Below, piece after piece: positions 23,328 to 30,718 of a DNA stretch of 64,000 nt. Every line of letters begins with the position of its first letter. Positions within the stretch are counted from its first letter, which is position 1. The stretch is from Brevundimonas aurantiaca (GTDB lineage Bacteria > Pseudomonadota > Alphaproteobacteria > Caulobacterales > Caulobacteraceae), in NCBI RefSeq assembly GCF_014199955.1, contig NZ_JACHOQ010000010.1, positions 17,750-81,749 on the forward strand. The letters are read 5' to 3'. Both the position numbers and the translations under genes were made by a program. The notes under the pieces were generated by a model. The model saw only the letters and a list, made by a program, of their open reading frames with translations, made no database searches and had not been told where the DNA came from.

Positions 23328-23870
23328 TCAGCCGCAGAAGACCAGTCGCCCGTCGTAGGTGCGGTAGTAGCCGCCGACCGGGTCATAGGAGCGATAGGAG
23401 GCGCGGCACCAGGCGACGCGATAGGGATCGCGCGCCGCGCCGTAGCCGTAACCCCGTCCATAGTCCTGGCCGTAGCCGACGCCGCCGCCGGGATAGATCA
23501 GGTCAGGGCGACCGTAGGCGCCGGGATAGACGCCGGGGCGGCCATGGCCGTAATCCGGCGCCCAGCGGCGATCGCTCCAGGCCCGATCGCGGACCGGCCG
23601 CTGGTCGCGCCAGGCGGCGCCGCAGTCGCTGCGGCCGGCGTCCCAATAGCGGTCGCAGCGATAGTCGCCCGGCCGATCCGCCTGGCCGTTGAAGTCGTAG
23701 CGGCGGTGGGCGTCGCGGCGCCAAGCCCGGTCCTCATGACCATAGCCGTACTCATAGGTCCGGTAGGAGCCGTAGCTGGAATAGGTCTGAGCCTGGGCCT
23801 GGGTCGGGGCGGCGACCGAAAGGCCGGCCGACGACAGGAGGAGGACGGCGAGGATCGGGGCGGGTCTCAT
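23328..23870 (-). CDS. secreted BA14K-like protein
   Basis: A 180-aa exported protein. A signal peptide (PILAVLLLSSAGLSVAAPTQAQA) is followed by a Tyr/Gly/Arg/Asp-rich mature part. The last 30 residues, WCRASYRSYDPVGGYYRTYD, match the BA14K family end-motif (Cys, RYRSYDP, YDG, Cys). BA14K proteins were first described as immunoreactive lectin-like surface proteins in Brucella. No operon partner is evident; the next minus-strand gene upstream is a lipoprotein. Confidence 0.75.
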   Translation of the reverse strand: MRPAPILAVLLLSSAGLSVAAPTQAQAQTYSSYGSYRTYEYGYGHEDRAWRRDAHRRYDFNGQADRPGDYRCDRYWDAGRSDCGAAWRDQRPVRDRAWSDRRWAPDYGHGRPGVYPGAYGRPDLIYPGGGVGYGQDYGRGYGYGAARDPYRVAWCRASYRSYDPVGGYYRTYDGRLVFCG

Positions 23871-23937
23871 GTCAGTCTCCCTGAACGGGGCCCGGCGGTT
23901 CGCCGGGCGGAGGATCGTGGGGACGCTACGGATCAGC

Positions 23938-24447
23938 TTACAGGGTGACGTTGACGACGCGGCCGCCGCGCGTGTCAACGCGCCGCATCAGGACCAGGGG
24001 CGGCTCGTCGCCCGTCCGCACCGGCACGATCAGGAACCAGCCGCCGTCGGGCAGGTCGCTGAAACGGAACCGGCCGTCGCGGCAGGGCTCGGATCGGACA
24101 AAGCCGGTGTAGTCGGCGCTGGCGTCGGGCACGGTGCGGGCCCGCACCACGGCGGCGGGGACGGCGGCCCGGTCGGTGGAGCCGTAGAGGGTGCGGAAAC
24201 GGGCGCGGGTATAGGGGGTCTCGGGCGTCAGGCCGGCCGAGGCGACGCAGGCGTAGGACTTTCCGTCTTGGGCGTAGGCGACGCGGCCCTCTATGGCGGC
24301 CTGGCCGGTGCGCTGGGACCAGGCGAAGTCGGCCGCGTTGAAGGCGGCGGGGCCGCCGGTCGGGGCGCCGGCGGGGAAGGTCGTGGGGGCGCAGGCCGAA
24401 AGGGCGGCGGCCGCGACGGCGGCCAGGGCGAGGGGGCGGATCGACAT
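23938..24447 (-). CDS. hypothetical lipoprotein
   Basis: A 169-aa lipoprotein with lipobox ALSAC at residue 19. The mature part carries AAIEGRVAYAQDGKSYACV and FSDLPDGGWFLIVPV, which look like a carboxypeptidase-regulatory (beta-sandwich) fold with two more cysteines. Function is unknown. It diverges from the threonine ammonia-lyase gene. Confidence 0.7.
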   Translation of the reverse strand: MSIRPLALAAVAAAALSACAPTTFPAGAPTGGPAAFNAADFAWSQRTGQAAIEGRVAYAQDGKSYACVASAGLTPETPYTRARFRTLYGSTDRAAVPAAVVRARTVPDASADYTGFVRSEPCRDGRFRFSDLPDGGWFLIVPVRTGDEPPLVLMRRVDTRGGRVVNVTL

Positions 24448-24632
24448 GGGGGCTTCCTTCCGAGAATCCGGCCCCAGGGGAAGGGCCGGGATGCGACGGT
24501 CCATCGCACGACCCACAACGCCCTCGCCACGGTCAAGGTTGCACCCTCTGGACCCGGAACCGACAAAGCGCGAAAGAGGCGGCGGAAATGCTCGGGCGCA
24601 GCGCCCGGCAGGCAGTACTGGAGCCCGCCTAT

Positions 24633-25835
24633 ATGACCGTCACCTTCGCCGATATCGAGGCGGCCCAGGGCCGGATCGCCGGTCAGGTGGACCGCACCCC
24701 CGCCCGCTATTCCCGCAAGCTGTCGCAGCTGACGGGGGCCGAGGTCTGGGTCAAGTTCGACAATCTGCACTTCACCGGCAGCTTCAAGGAGCGCGGCGCG
24801 CTGAACCGGCTGCTGATGCTGACCCCCGAGGAGCGCAAGCGCGGCGTGGTCGCGGCCAGCGCCGGCAACCACGCCCAGGCCCTGGCCTATCACGGCGGAC
24901 GGCTGGGGGTGCCGGTCACCATTGTGATGCCGGAGGGCACGCCCTTCGCCAAGATCAACGGCACCCGGTCGCACGGGGCGACCGTGGTGATCGAGGGGCT
25001 GGACTTCACCGGCTCGACCGAGGCGGCCAAGCGGCTGGAGGCGGAGAAGGGCTACGTCTTCGTCTCGGCCTTCGACGACGAAGGCATAGTGGCGGGCCAG
25101 GGGGTCTGCGCCATCGAGTTCCTGGAGGACGCGCCGGATCTGGAGGGCCTGATCATTCCGATCGGCGGCGGCGGCCTGATCGCCGGCTGCGCCATCGCGG
25201 CCAAGGCGATGAAGCCGGACATCAAGGTCTTCGGGGTGGAGGCGGCGCGCTATCCCTCCTTCACCGCCAAACGGGCCGGAAAGCCCCCGGTCTGCACCGG
25301 CCAGACCATAGCCGAGGGGATCGCCATCAAGGCGGTCGGCGACATCCCCTTCGCCCTGGCCAATCCGCTGATCGACGAGGTCTTCGTCTGCGAGGAGGCG
25401 GACTTCGAACGGGCCGTCTCCTATTACGTCACCTATGAGAAGACGGTGTCGGAGGGGGCGGGCGCCGGCGGTCTGGCGGCGCTTCTGGCCTATCCTGATC
25501 GGTTCAAGGGGATGAAGGTCGGGCTGGAGCTGTGCGGGGGCAATATCGACCCGCGGATGCTGGCGGTGGTGCTGAACCGCGAGATGGTCCGTGAACGGAG
25601 GTTGATCGTCTATCGCATCCTGGGCGACGACCGGCCGGGCATGTTGTCGGCCATGGCGGCGGTGATCGGCGGCCTGGGCGGAAACATCATCGACGTGGTC
25701 CACAACCGTCTGGCCCTGGACGTGCCGGCCAAGGGGGCGGAGTTCGACATCATGGTCGAAACGCGCGATAGCACCCACGCCGACGAGATCGGCGAGGCCT
25801 TGAAGGAACGCGGCTATGAACTTCGGATGGGGTAG
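24633..25835 (+). CDS. ilvA: threonine ammonia-lyase
   Basis: A 400-aa PLP enzyme of the threonine dehydratase family. The PLP lysine lies in FTGSFKERGALN (about residue 53), the phosphate-binding loop is PIGGGGLIAG, and SAGNHAQALAYH is conserved. A C-terminal ACT domain begins at RILGDDRPGMLSAM (about 328). The short form with a single ACT-like domain resembles catabolic/biodegradative lyases (TdcB-like), so the symbol is tentative. The next gene starts 20 nt before its stop. Confidence 0.88.
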   Translation: MTVTFADIEAAQGRIAGQVDRTPARYSRKLSQLTGAEVWVKFDNLHFTGSFKERGALNRLLMLTPEERKRGVVAASAGNHAQALAYHGGRLGVPVTIVMPEGTPFAKINGTRSHGATVVIEGLDFTGSTEAAKRLEAEKGYVFVSAFDDEGIVAGQGVCAIEFLEDAPDLEGLIIPIGGGGLIAGCAIAAKAMKPDIKVFGVEAARYPSFTAKRAGKPPVCTGQTIAEGIAIKAVGDIPFALANPLIDEVFVCEEADFERAVSYYVTYEKTVSEGAGAGGLAALLAYPDRFKGMKVGLELCGGNIDPRMLAVVLNREMVRERRLIVYRILGDDRPGMLSAMAAVIGGLGGNIIDVVHNRLALDVPAKGAEFDIMVETRDSTHADEIGEALKERGYELRMG

Positions 25836-26331
25836 GGCGGCGCTGCTGGCGGCCGTGTTGCTGGCGGGCTGCGGCCGATCCGAGCCGGTCGATCCGAACG
25901 CGGGCAAGGCCGAGGCCGTCGCCTTTCTGGAGAAGAACGCCAAGGAGGAGGGCGTCGTCACCCTGCCCAGCGGGCTTCAGTACAAGGTCGTCCAGTCGGG
26001 CCCGGCCGGCGGCGTCAGTCCGGACCGCAACGACCTGGTCAAGGTCGATTACGAGGGCAAGCTGATCGACGACACCGTCTTCGACAGCTCCTTCGCGCGC
26101 GGCGCGCCGGCCATCTTCACCCCCGAGGAGGTGGTCAAGGGCTGGACCGAGGCCTTGCAGAAGATGCATGTCGGTGACGAATGGATCCTCTATGTGCCGC
26201 CCGAGCTGGGCTATGGCGAACGCGCCAGCCCCAAGATCCCGGCCAATTCGGTCCTGATCTTCCGGCTGAAGCTGCTGGACGTGGCCAAGGCGCCGGGCGG
26301 CGGATCGGGCGTCGGGACCGCGATGGGGTGA
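25816..26331 (+). CDS. FKBP-type peptidyl-prolyl isomerase lipoprotein
   Basis: A 171-aa lipoprotein: lipobox LLAGC at residue 19, a short helical linker, then an FKBP domain with LPSGLQYKVVQSG, VDYEGKLIDDTVFDSS, WTEALQKMHVGDEW and PPELGYGERASPKIPANS. It would assist folding of exported proteins in the periplasm. It overlaps ilvA by 20 nt, so the two are coupled although functionally unrelated. Confidence 0.92.
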   Translation: MNFGWGRAALLAAVLLAGCGRSEPVDPNAGKAEAVAFLEKNAKEEGVVTLPSGLQYKVVQSGPAGGVSPDRNDLVKVDYEGKLIDDTVFDSSFARGAPAIFTPEEVVKGWTEALQKMHVGDEWILYVPPELGYGERASPKIPANSVLIFRLKLLDVAKAPGGGSGVGTAMG

Positions 26332-26342
26332 GGCCCGCACGA

Positions 26343-26408
26343 TCCGTCTTCTCCCCACGTCGTGGGGAGGAGACGAAAAGTGCACTGCGAATTTTTTGAG
26401 TGCACTTT
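26343..26408. repeat. two adjacent palindromes between convergent genes
   Basis: First, CTCCCCACG-t-CGTGGGGAG (26351-26369), a solo relative of the CTCCCCC hairpin family. Second, a perfect 10-bp inverted repeat AAAGTGCACT ... AGTGCACTTT (26377-26386 and 26399-26408) with an AT-rich 12-nt loop. They lie between the stops of the FKBP gene and queG, so they could terminate both transcripts. No gene is credible in 26332-26552. Confidence 0.65.
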
Positions 26409-26552
26409 CGTGCAGATTTTTGCGATCGGCTCGCAGCGTTGCGGTGAATGTCAAAGATCAGGACGGCAGTATAACCGTCTCGGCGCGCGCGGTGGGTTGA
26501 AGAGCGCTGATTTCGAGCAAGCTTTTGAAATCGCGTCCGTCCATCGCGTGGG

Positions 26553-27680
26553 TCATGAGGACCAAGCCGTTTCGGACCGCCGCCATTCCTCCAGAACCTG
26601 GGGATCGGTTTCGGTCGTCGCCTGGGCCAAGGCCGCAAATTCGGCGGGCGGCGTCAGCTGCGACAGGGCCCAGACGGCGGCGCCGCGCACCAGGGGCGAG
26701 GGGTCAGCCAGCAAGGCTTTCGTCGGGGCGATCAGCGTCGCGTCGTCCGAGTTTCCCACGGCGTAGAGCACGTTCCTCAGAAACCGATCCCGGCCGATCC
26801 GCTTGACCGGGCTCTTGGCGAAGAGGGCGCGAAAGGCGGGGTCGTCCAGCCCCAGCAGGTCGTCCAGGCGTGGGCTTTCAAGGGCCGGGCGGGGCTGAAG
26901 CCGGATCTCGCGGGCCTCTTGCGCGAACTTGTTCCACGGACAGACGGCTAAACAGTCGTCGCAGCCATAGATGCGCGATCCGGTCAGGGTGCGGAACTCG
27001 ACCGGCCAGGGACCGCCGAATTCGATGGTCAGGTAGGAGAGGCAGCGTCGGGCGTCGAGCTGGAACGGGGCGGGGAAGGCCTTGGTGGGGCAGGCGTCGA
27101 GACAGGCGGTGCAGCGGCCGCAGTGTTCGGTCTCGGCCGCGTCCGGCTCGATATCGGCGGCGGTCAGGATCACGCCCAGAAACAACCAGTTGCCGTGGGT
27201 GCGGCTGAGCAGATTGGTGTGTTTGCCCTGCCAGCCCAGTCCGGCGCGCTGGGCCAACGGCTTTTCCATCAGGGGGGCGGTGTCGACGAAGACCTTGATG
27301 TCGGCGCCGTTGCGGGCGGCGATCTGGCCCGCCAGCTGTTTCAGCCGGCCCTTGATCACCTCATGATAGTCGTCGCCCCGCGCATAGACCGAGATATAGG
27401 CGGCCGAGCGGTCGGCCAGCTGGTCCAGCGGGTTGTCGTCGGGGCCGTAGTTCATGCCCAGGACGATGGCGGTCCTGGCCTCGTCCCACATGGCGGTGGG
27501 GTGTGCGCGGCGATCCAGCGTCGTTTCCATCCATTCCATGTCGCCATGCCGGCCCTCGTCCACGAAACGCCGCAGCCGCTCGCCCGCCGGCCAGGCGTCG
27601 GCGGCCGAGGCGAAGCGGCAGACGTCGAAGCCGAGCTCGGCCGCGCGCTGGCGGATGAAGGTTTTCAGGCGGTCGGACAC
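26553..27680 (-). CDS. queG: epoxyqueuosine reductase QueG
   Basis: A 375-aa iron-sulfur/cobalamin enzyme for the last step of queuosine tRNA modification. Two 4Fe-4S motifs: CGRCTACLDACP and CDDCLAVCP. The catalytic region DTAPLMEKPLAQRAG and GWQGKHTNLLS are conserved. A HEAT-like tail follows. Start is GTG at 27678-27680. Length is normal. Confidence 0.95.
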   Translation of the reverse strand: MSDRLKTFIRQRAAELGFDVCRFASAADAWPAGERLRRFVDEGRHGDMEWMETTLDRRAHPTAMWDEARTAIVLGMNYGPDDNPLDQLADRSAAYISVYARGDDYHEVIKGRLKQLAGQIAARNGADIKVFVDTAPLMEKPLAQRAGLGWQGKHTNLLSRTHGNWLFLGVILTAADIEPDAAETEHCGRCTACLDACPTKAFPAPFQLDARRCLSYLTIEFGGPWPVEFRTLTGSRIYGCDDCLAVCPWNKFAQEAREIRLQPRPALESPRLDDLLGLDDPAFRALFAKSPVKRIGRDRFLRNVLYAVGNSDDATLIAPTKALLADPSPLVRGAAVWALSQLTPPAEFAALAQATTETDPQVLEEWRRSETAWSS

Positions 27681-27714
27681 GGGGCGGGGGATAGCACGAA
27701 ATCGGGCGAGGAAG

Positions 27715-27864
27715 ACCTTCCCCCGCTTGCGGGGGAAGTGTCAGCGCGTCGAGCGGAGCGAGACGGCTGACGATGGGGGAAGTTCAGCCTTTGGCGACAC
27801 TTCCCTCTCCGACCCTGGTCCGCTGCGCGGACGCCGGGCCGCCTCTCCCGCAAGCGGGAGAGGA
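27715..27864. repeat. composite palindromic repeat (CTTCCCCCGC/CTCTCCCGC family)
   Basis: Left hairpin CTTCCCCCGC-tt-GCGGGGGAAG (27717-27738) and right hairpin CCTCTCCCGC-aa-GCGGGAGAGG (27842-27863) are inverted relatives enclosing about 100 nt with further short palindromes (GTCAGC ... GCTGAC). It fills the gap between queG and the DUF2239 gene. It resembles the element inside the helicase at 7988-8112. Confidence 0.75.
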
Positions 27865-27875
27865 TTCTGGGGCGG

Positions 27876-28415
27876 TCATTCGGTCGATGCGGCGCCGTCG
27901 AACAGCTCAAGGATTTGGGTCTGGATGTCGGGCGACCACGGGGCGATCAGGGCGGCGAGCCGGTCGCGGTCGCCGGCGAACAGGGCGCGGCTGGCCTCTT
28001 CGAAATCGGGGGCGTCGCCGGCTGTTTCGACCATGAAGCCATAGGCGGCCTCGGTGCGGCGGCGCCGCGCGTCGTCGTCTGCGCCGGTCTTGCGGGCCTG
28101 GTCCACCAGACGCCGCAGGGCGGCCGAGGCGCCCCCCGGCTGGCTGGCCAGCCAGTCCCAGTGGCGGGGCAGGAGCGTGACCTCGCGCGCGGCGACGCCC
28201 AGGCGCGGACGGCCGCGCCTGGCGGCCGGAGCGGCTTCTGTCTCGCGGAGGTCCAGGTCGACCGGCCGACCGGTCGCCAGATCGAACACGCGCAGCGCGG
28301 CTTGAGGCGCCGCCTCCAGGGCCTTGCGCAAGGCGGCCGCTACAGCGGCGTCCGAGCCTCTGGCGATGCGGCGGGGGCCGTCGAACAGAACCAGATTGCG
28401 ATTTTCGTCGCCCAT
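27876..28415 (-). CDS. DUF2239 family protein
   Basis: A 179-aa protein of the DUF2239 family: LVLFDGPRRIARG near the start, RVFDLATGRPVDLDLR, RGRPRLGV (AT-hook-like, about residue 68), then VTLLPRHWDWLASQPGGAS and a helical tail. The LLPRHWDWL segment is a marker of this small family, whose function is unknown. It is transcribed away from a GIY-YIG gene across a 58-bp gap with two similar operator-like sites. The GRP core suggests DNA contact, by inference. Confidence 0.82.
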   Translation of the reverse strand: MGDENRNLVLFDGPRRIARGSDAAVAAALRKALEAAPQAALRVFDLATGRPVDLDLRETEAAPAARRGRPRLGVAAREVTLLPRHWDWLASQPGGASAALRRLVDQARKTGADDDARRRRTEAAYGFMVETAGDAPDFEEASRALFAGDRDRLAALIAPWSPDIQTQILELFDGAASTE

Positions 28416-28473
28416 GTATTTACCCGGATGAAATTAGTCGTCATATTTATACCCGGATAAATAAGAGAGCGCC
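28416..28473. promoter_or_regulatory. divergent control region with two ACCCGG-centred sites
   Basis: Site 1, TATTTACCCGGATGAAAT (28417-28434), and site 2, TATTTATACCCGGATAAATA (28444-28463), share the core ACCCGGAT flanked by AT-rich arms. Site 2 is a perfect inverted repeat TATTTAT-N6-ATAAATA. The cores are 29 bp apart, close to three helical turns. They occupy the whole gap between the DUF2239 and GIY-YIG start codons, so one factor probably controls both. The factor is not identified. Confidence 0.75.
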
Positions 28474-28809
28474 ATGACCCAGACAGATCGCAAGACCCTG
28501 ATCGCGGAATATAAGGAGCGGCCGACCATCGCCGGGGTCTATGCTGTGATCTGCAGCGCGACGGGCCAGGTCTGGGTCGGCAAGAGCCGCCACATCGACA
28601 CCGAACAGAACGGCCTGTGGTTCGCGCTGCGTCACGGCGGCAGCCCCTATCGGTCGCTCCAGGCGGCCTGGAAGGCGCACGCACCCGAGGATTTCCGCTT
28701 CGAACAGCTGGACCGTCTGCCGGAGGACGTCTCGGACCTGCGCCGCAAGGATGAGCTGGTCAGTCGAGCGAAGCTGTGGATCGCGCGATTGGGGGCCGAG
28801 GCGCTTTAG
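28474..28809 (+). CDS. GIY-YIG nuclease family protein
   Basis: A 111-aa single-domain protein. The GIY motif appears as AGVYAVICSATGQVWVGKS (GVY...VG), with Arg and His residues in the following helix (FALRHGGSPYRSLQAAW). Such stand-alone GIY-YIG proteins are uncharacterised or act on branched/damaged DNA. A catalytic glutamate could be among the C-terminal acidic residues. Ribosome site AAGAGAG lies 5 nt upstream. Its 3' end overlaps the GST gene stop by 4 nt, convergently. Confidence 0.78.
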   Translation: MTQTDRKTLIAEYKERPTIAGVYAVICSATGQVWVGKSRHIDTEQNGLWFALRHGGSPYRSLQAAWKAHAPEDFRFEQLDRLPEDVSDLRRKDELVSRAKLWIARLGAEAL

Positions 28810-29492
28810 AAGTCCAGATCGGCATACCACCCCGACGGCGGCACGCCGACGAAGCGGTCGGCCAAAAGGGGGCGGAAGCAGGGGCGGGATTTGAGCTTGG
28901 AGTACCAGAGTTTCAGCGACGGCCAGTTGGCCCACTGGACCTCGCCGAAATAGTCGAGGACCGACAGGTGGGCGGCGGCGATCAGGTCAGCCTGGGACAG
29001 GCGGCGGCCGGCCAGCCAGTCGCGGGCGGCGACCAGGTCTTCCAGCATGGCGAGGTGGGATTTCAGGGCGTCGCGGCCGTGGCGCAGGGCGCGGGCCTCG
29101 GGCGGGCCGAGCTTCAGCAGGGGTTTCTCCATCCGCTCGTGCAGAAGGACGGCGTCGACCTCGTCGGTGAAGCGGCGCTCGAACCAGCCGGTCAGGCGGC
29201 GCGCCTCGGCCCGTTCGGCAGGGTCGGCGGGCAGGAGCAGGGGGGACTTCTGCTGGTCCTCGATCCAGCCCAGGACGGCGGGCAGTTCGCACAGGGTCAG
29301 GGGGCGACCGCGGTCGGTCGTCTGGACGACGGGCGGCAGGCCCGAGGGGTTCAGATCATTGACCGGGCAATCCTCTTCCCACGGACGAACCGGCGTATCG
29401 GTCCATTCGATCCGCGCCTCGCCCAGGCCCAGGCGCGCCGCGCGCGAGGCGGGCTGGAAGGGGAAGTGGAACAGGACGCAGGAGCCGGACAT
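28806..29492 (-). CDS. glutathione S-transferase family protein
   Basis: A 228-aa protein with an N-terminal thioredoxin-like half (FHFPFQPASRAARLGLGE; PVNDLNPSGLPPVVQ with the cis-proline) and a helical C-terminal half (LAGRRLSQADLIAAAHLSVLDYFG). This is the FzlA/GST type found in Caulobacterales, where FzlA is an FtsZ-binding division protein; WANWPSLKLWYSKLKSRP is typical of that group. Whether it is FzlA or an ordinary GST needs alignment. ATG at 29492 chosen over a codon 21 nt upstream. Confidence 0.8.
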   Translation of the reverse strand: MSGSCVLFHFPFQPASRAARLGLGEARIEWTDTPVRPWEEDCPVNDLNPSGLPPVVQTTDRGRPLTLCELPAVLGWIEDQQKSPLLLPADPAERAEARRLTGWFERRFTDEVDAVLLHERMEKPLLKLGPPEARALRHGRDALKSHLAMLEDLVAARDWLAGRRLSQADLIAAAHLSVLDYFGEVQWANWPSLKLWYSKLKSRPCFRPLLADRFVGVPPSGWYADLDF

Positions 29493-29550
29493 AGGCCCTA
29501 GATGCGCCCGCACCCGTTAATGTCCGTTTACCGCATCGACGGCGGAGCCG

Positions 29551-30561
29551 TCAGGACCAGGGGCCTTTGGGCGGGGCCGGCGGCGTGTCCGCAGCAGGGG
29601 CCTGGGCCTCGGCGGCGGGCGCCGGTTCGGACGGGGCGGCAGCGACGGCGCGCCCGCGCGGGTCGGCGTGGATCAGGATGTCGGCCGTGGGATAGTGGCT
29701 GAGCACGCGGCGTTCGGCCTCGACGACGATGGCGTGGGCCGCCTCCAGACGCAGGTCGGGGTCCAGATCGACATGCATCTGGATCATCATGACCGAACCG
29801 GCCATGCGGGTGCGAAGCTGGTGGACGCCCTGGATGCGGGGGTCGGCCAGGACGGCCTGGGCGATGGCGGCGCGGTCGCTTTCCGGGGCGGCGCGGTCCA
29901 GCAGATGGTCGGCGGCGGCCCTCAACATGCCGATCGCGCCCCAGAACAGCCAGACGGCGACCACCAGTCCGGCGGCGGCGTCCAGCCCCGGCGCGCCGAG
30001 GAAGGCGCCCGAGATCACCCCGACCAGCACCACCAGATTGGAGGCCAGATCGGCGGCGTAATGGGCCCGGTCGCCCGCGACCGCCAGGGAGCCGCTGGTC
30101 TTCAGAGCGCGGGTCTGCATCCAGACCAGCCAGGCGGTGACGGCGATGGAGGCGATCATCACCCCGACCGCCCAGCCGCCGGCGGTGACAGGACGCGGGT
30201 CGAAGATGCGTTGCAGCCCCTCCCAGCCGATGAACAGGGCCGAGGCGAAGACCAGACCGGCCTGGACCAGGGCCGACAGGGCCTCGCCCTTGCCGTGGCC
30301 GTAGCGATGGTCGTCGTCCGCAGGCGCGGCCGCCCAGCGCACGGCGAAGAAGGTCGTCAGGGAGGCCGCCAGGTCCAGAACCGAATCCGTCAGGCTGGCC
30401 AGGATGGAGACCGAGCCGGAGGCGCCCAGGGCGAAGGCCTTGAGCGCGATCAGGGTCAGGGCCGCCCCGACCGACAGCCGCGTGATGCGGCGCGTGGCCA
30501 GATGCGGATCCTCCGAAGGGGGCGGGGCGGGCGGTCGGGCGGGGGCGGGCGGCGTCGTCAT
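29551..30561 (-). CDS. cation diffusion facilitator (CDF) transporter
   Basis: A 336-aa FieF-like transporter: six helices (about 32-225), metal-site motifs DSVLD in helix 2 and HYAAD in helix 5, plus HRYGHGKGE between. A cytoplasmic dimerisation domain (about 226-305) has VHQLRTRMAGSV and HVDLDPDL. The tail is Pro/Ala-rich. It exports Zn, Fe or related divalent cations in exchange for protons; substrate is not decided. Confidence 0.92.
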   Translation of the reverse strand: MTTPPAPARPPAPPPSEDPHLATRRITRLSVGAALTLIALKAFALGASGSVSILASLTDSVLDLAASLTTFFAVRWAAAPADDDHRYGHGKGEALSALVQAGLVFASALFIGWEGLQRIFDPRPVTAGGWAVGVMIASIAVTAWLVWMQTRALKTSGSLAVAGDRAHYAADLASNLVVLVGVISGAFLGAPGLDAAAGLVVAVWLFWGAIGMLRAAADHLLDRAAPESDRAAIAQAVLADPRIQGVHQLRTRMAGSVMMIQMHVDLDPDLRLEAAHAIVVEAERRVLSHYPTADILIHADPRGRAVAAAPSEPAPAAEAQAPAADTPPAPPKGPWS

Positions 30562-30611
30562 CGGCTGGTCTTGTCGCGCAATCGTGGCGGAAAGCCAACC
30601 GGGGCGCTCAT

Positions 30612-30625
30612 TTGGACTGGTCCAA
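30612..30625. promoter_or_regulatory. perfect palindrome TTGGAC-tg-GTCCAA
   Basis: A 14-bp perfect inverted repeat in the 157-bp divergent gap between the CDF transporter (start 30561) and the citrate-synthase-like gene (start 30719). TTGGAC also resembles a -35 element. It may be an operator for either gene. Confidence 0.45.
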
Positions 30626-30718
30626 CTGGATCGGGCGCGTCATTAGGGTTAAGGACACGAAACGGCGCTATGTCGATTTCCGTTCATACGGGGCATCGGT
30701 CGTAGTCGTGGGGGCGGC

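Noticed and set aside
24291..25961. Long frame antisense to threonine ammonia-lyase
   Set aside because: Typical GC-rich antisense shadow: high Arg/Gly/His, no domain, while the plus strand encodes a clear PLP enzyme.
26362..26766. A 134-aa frame over the palindromes after the FKBP gene
   Set aside because: It begins within the palindromes and continues antisense to queG with no recognisable protein sequence.
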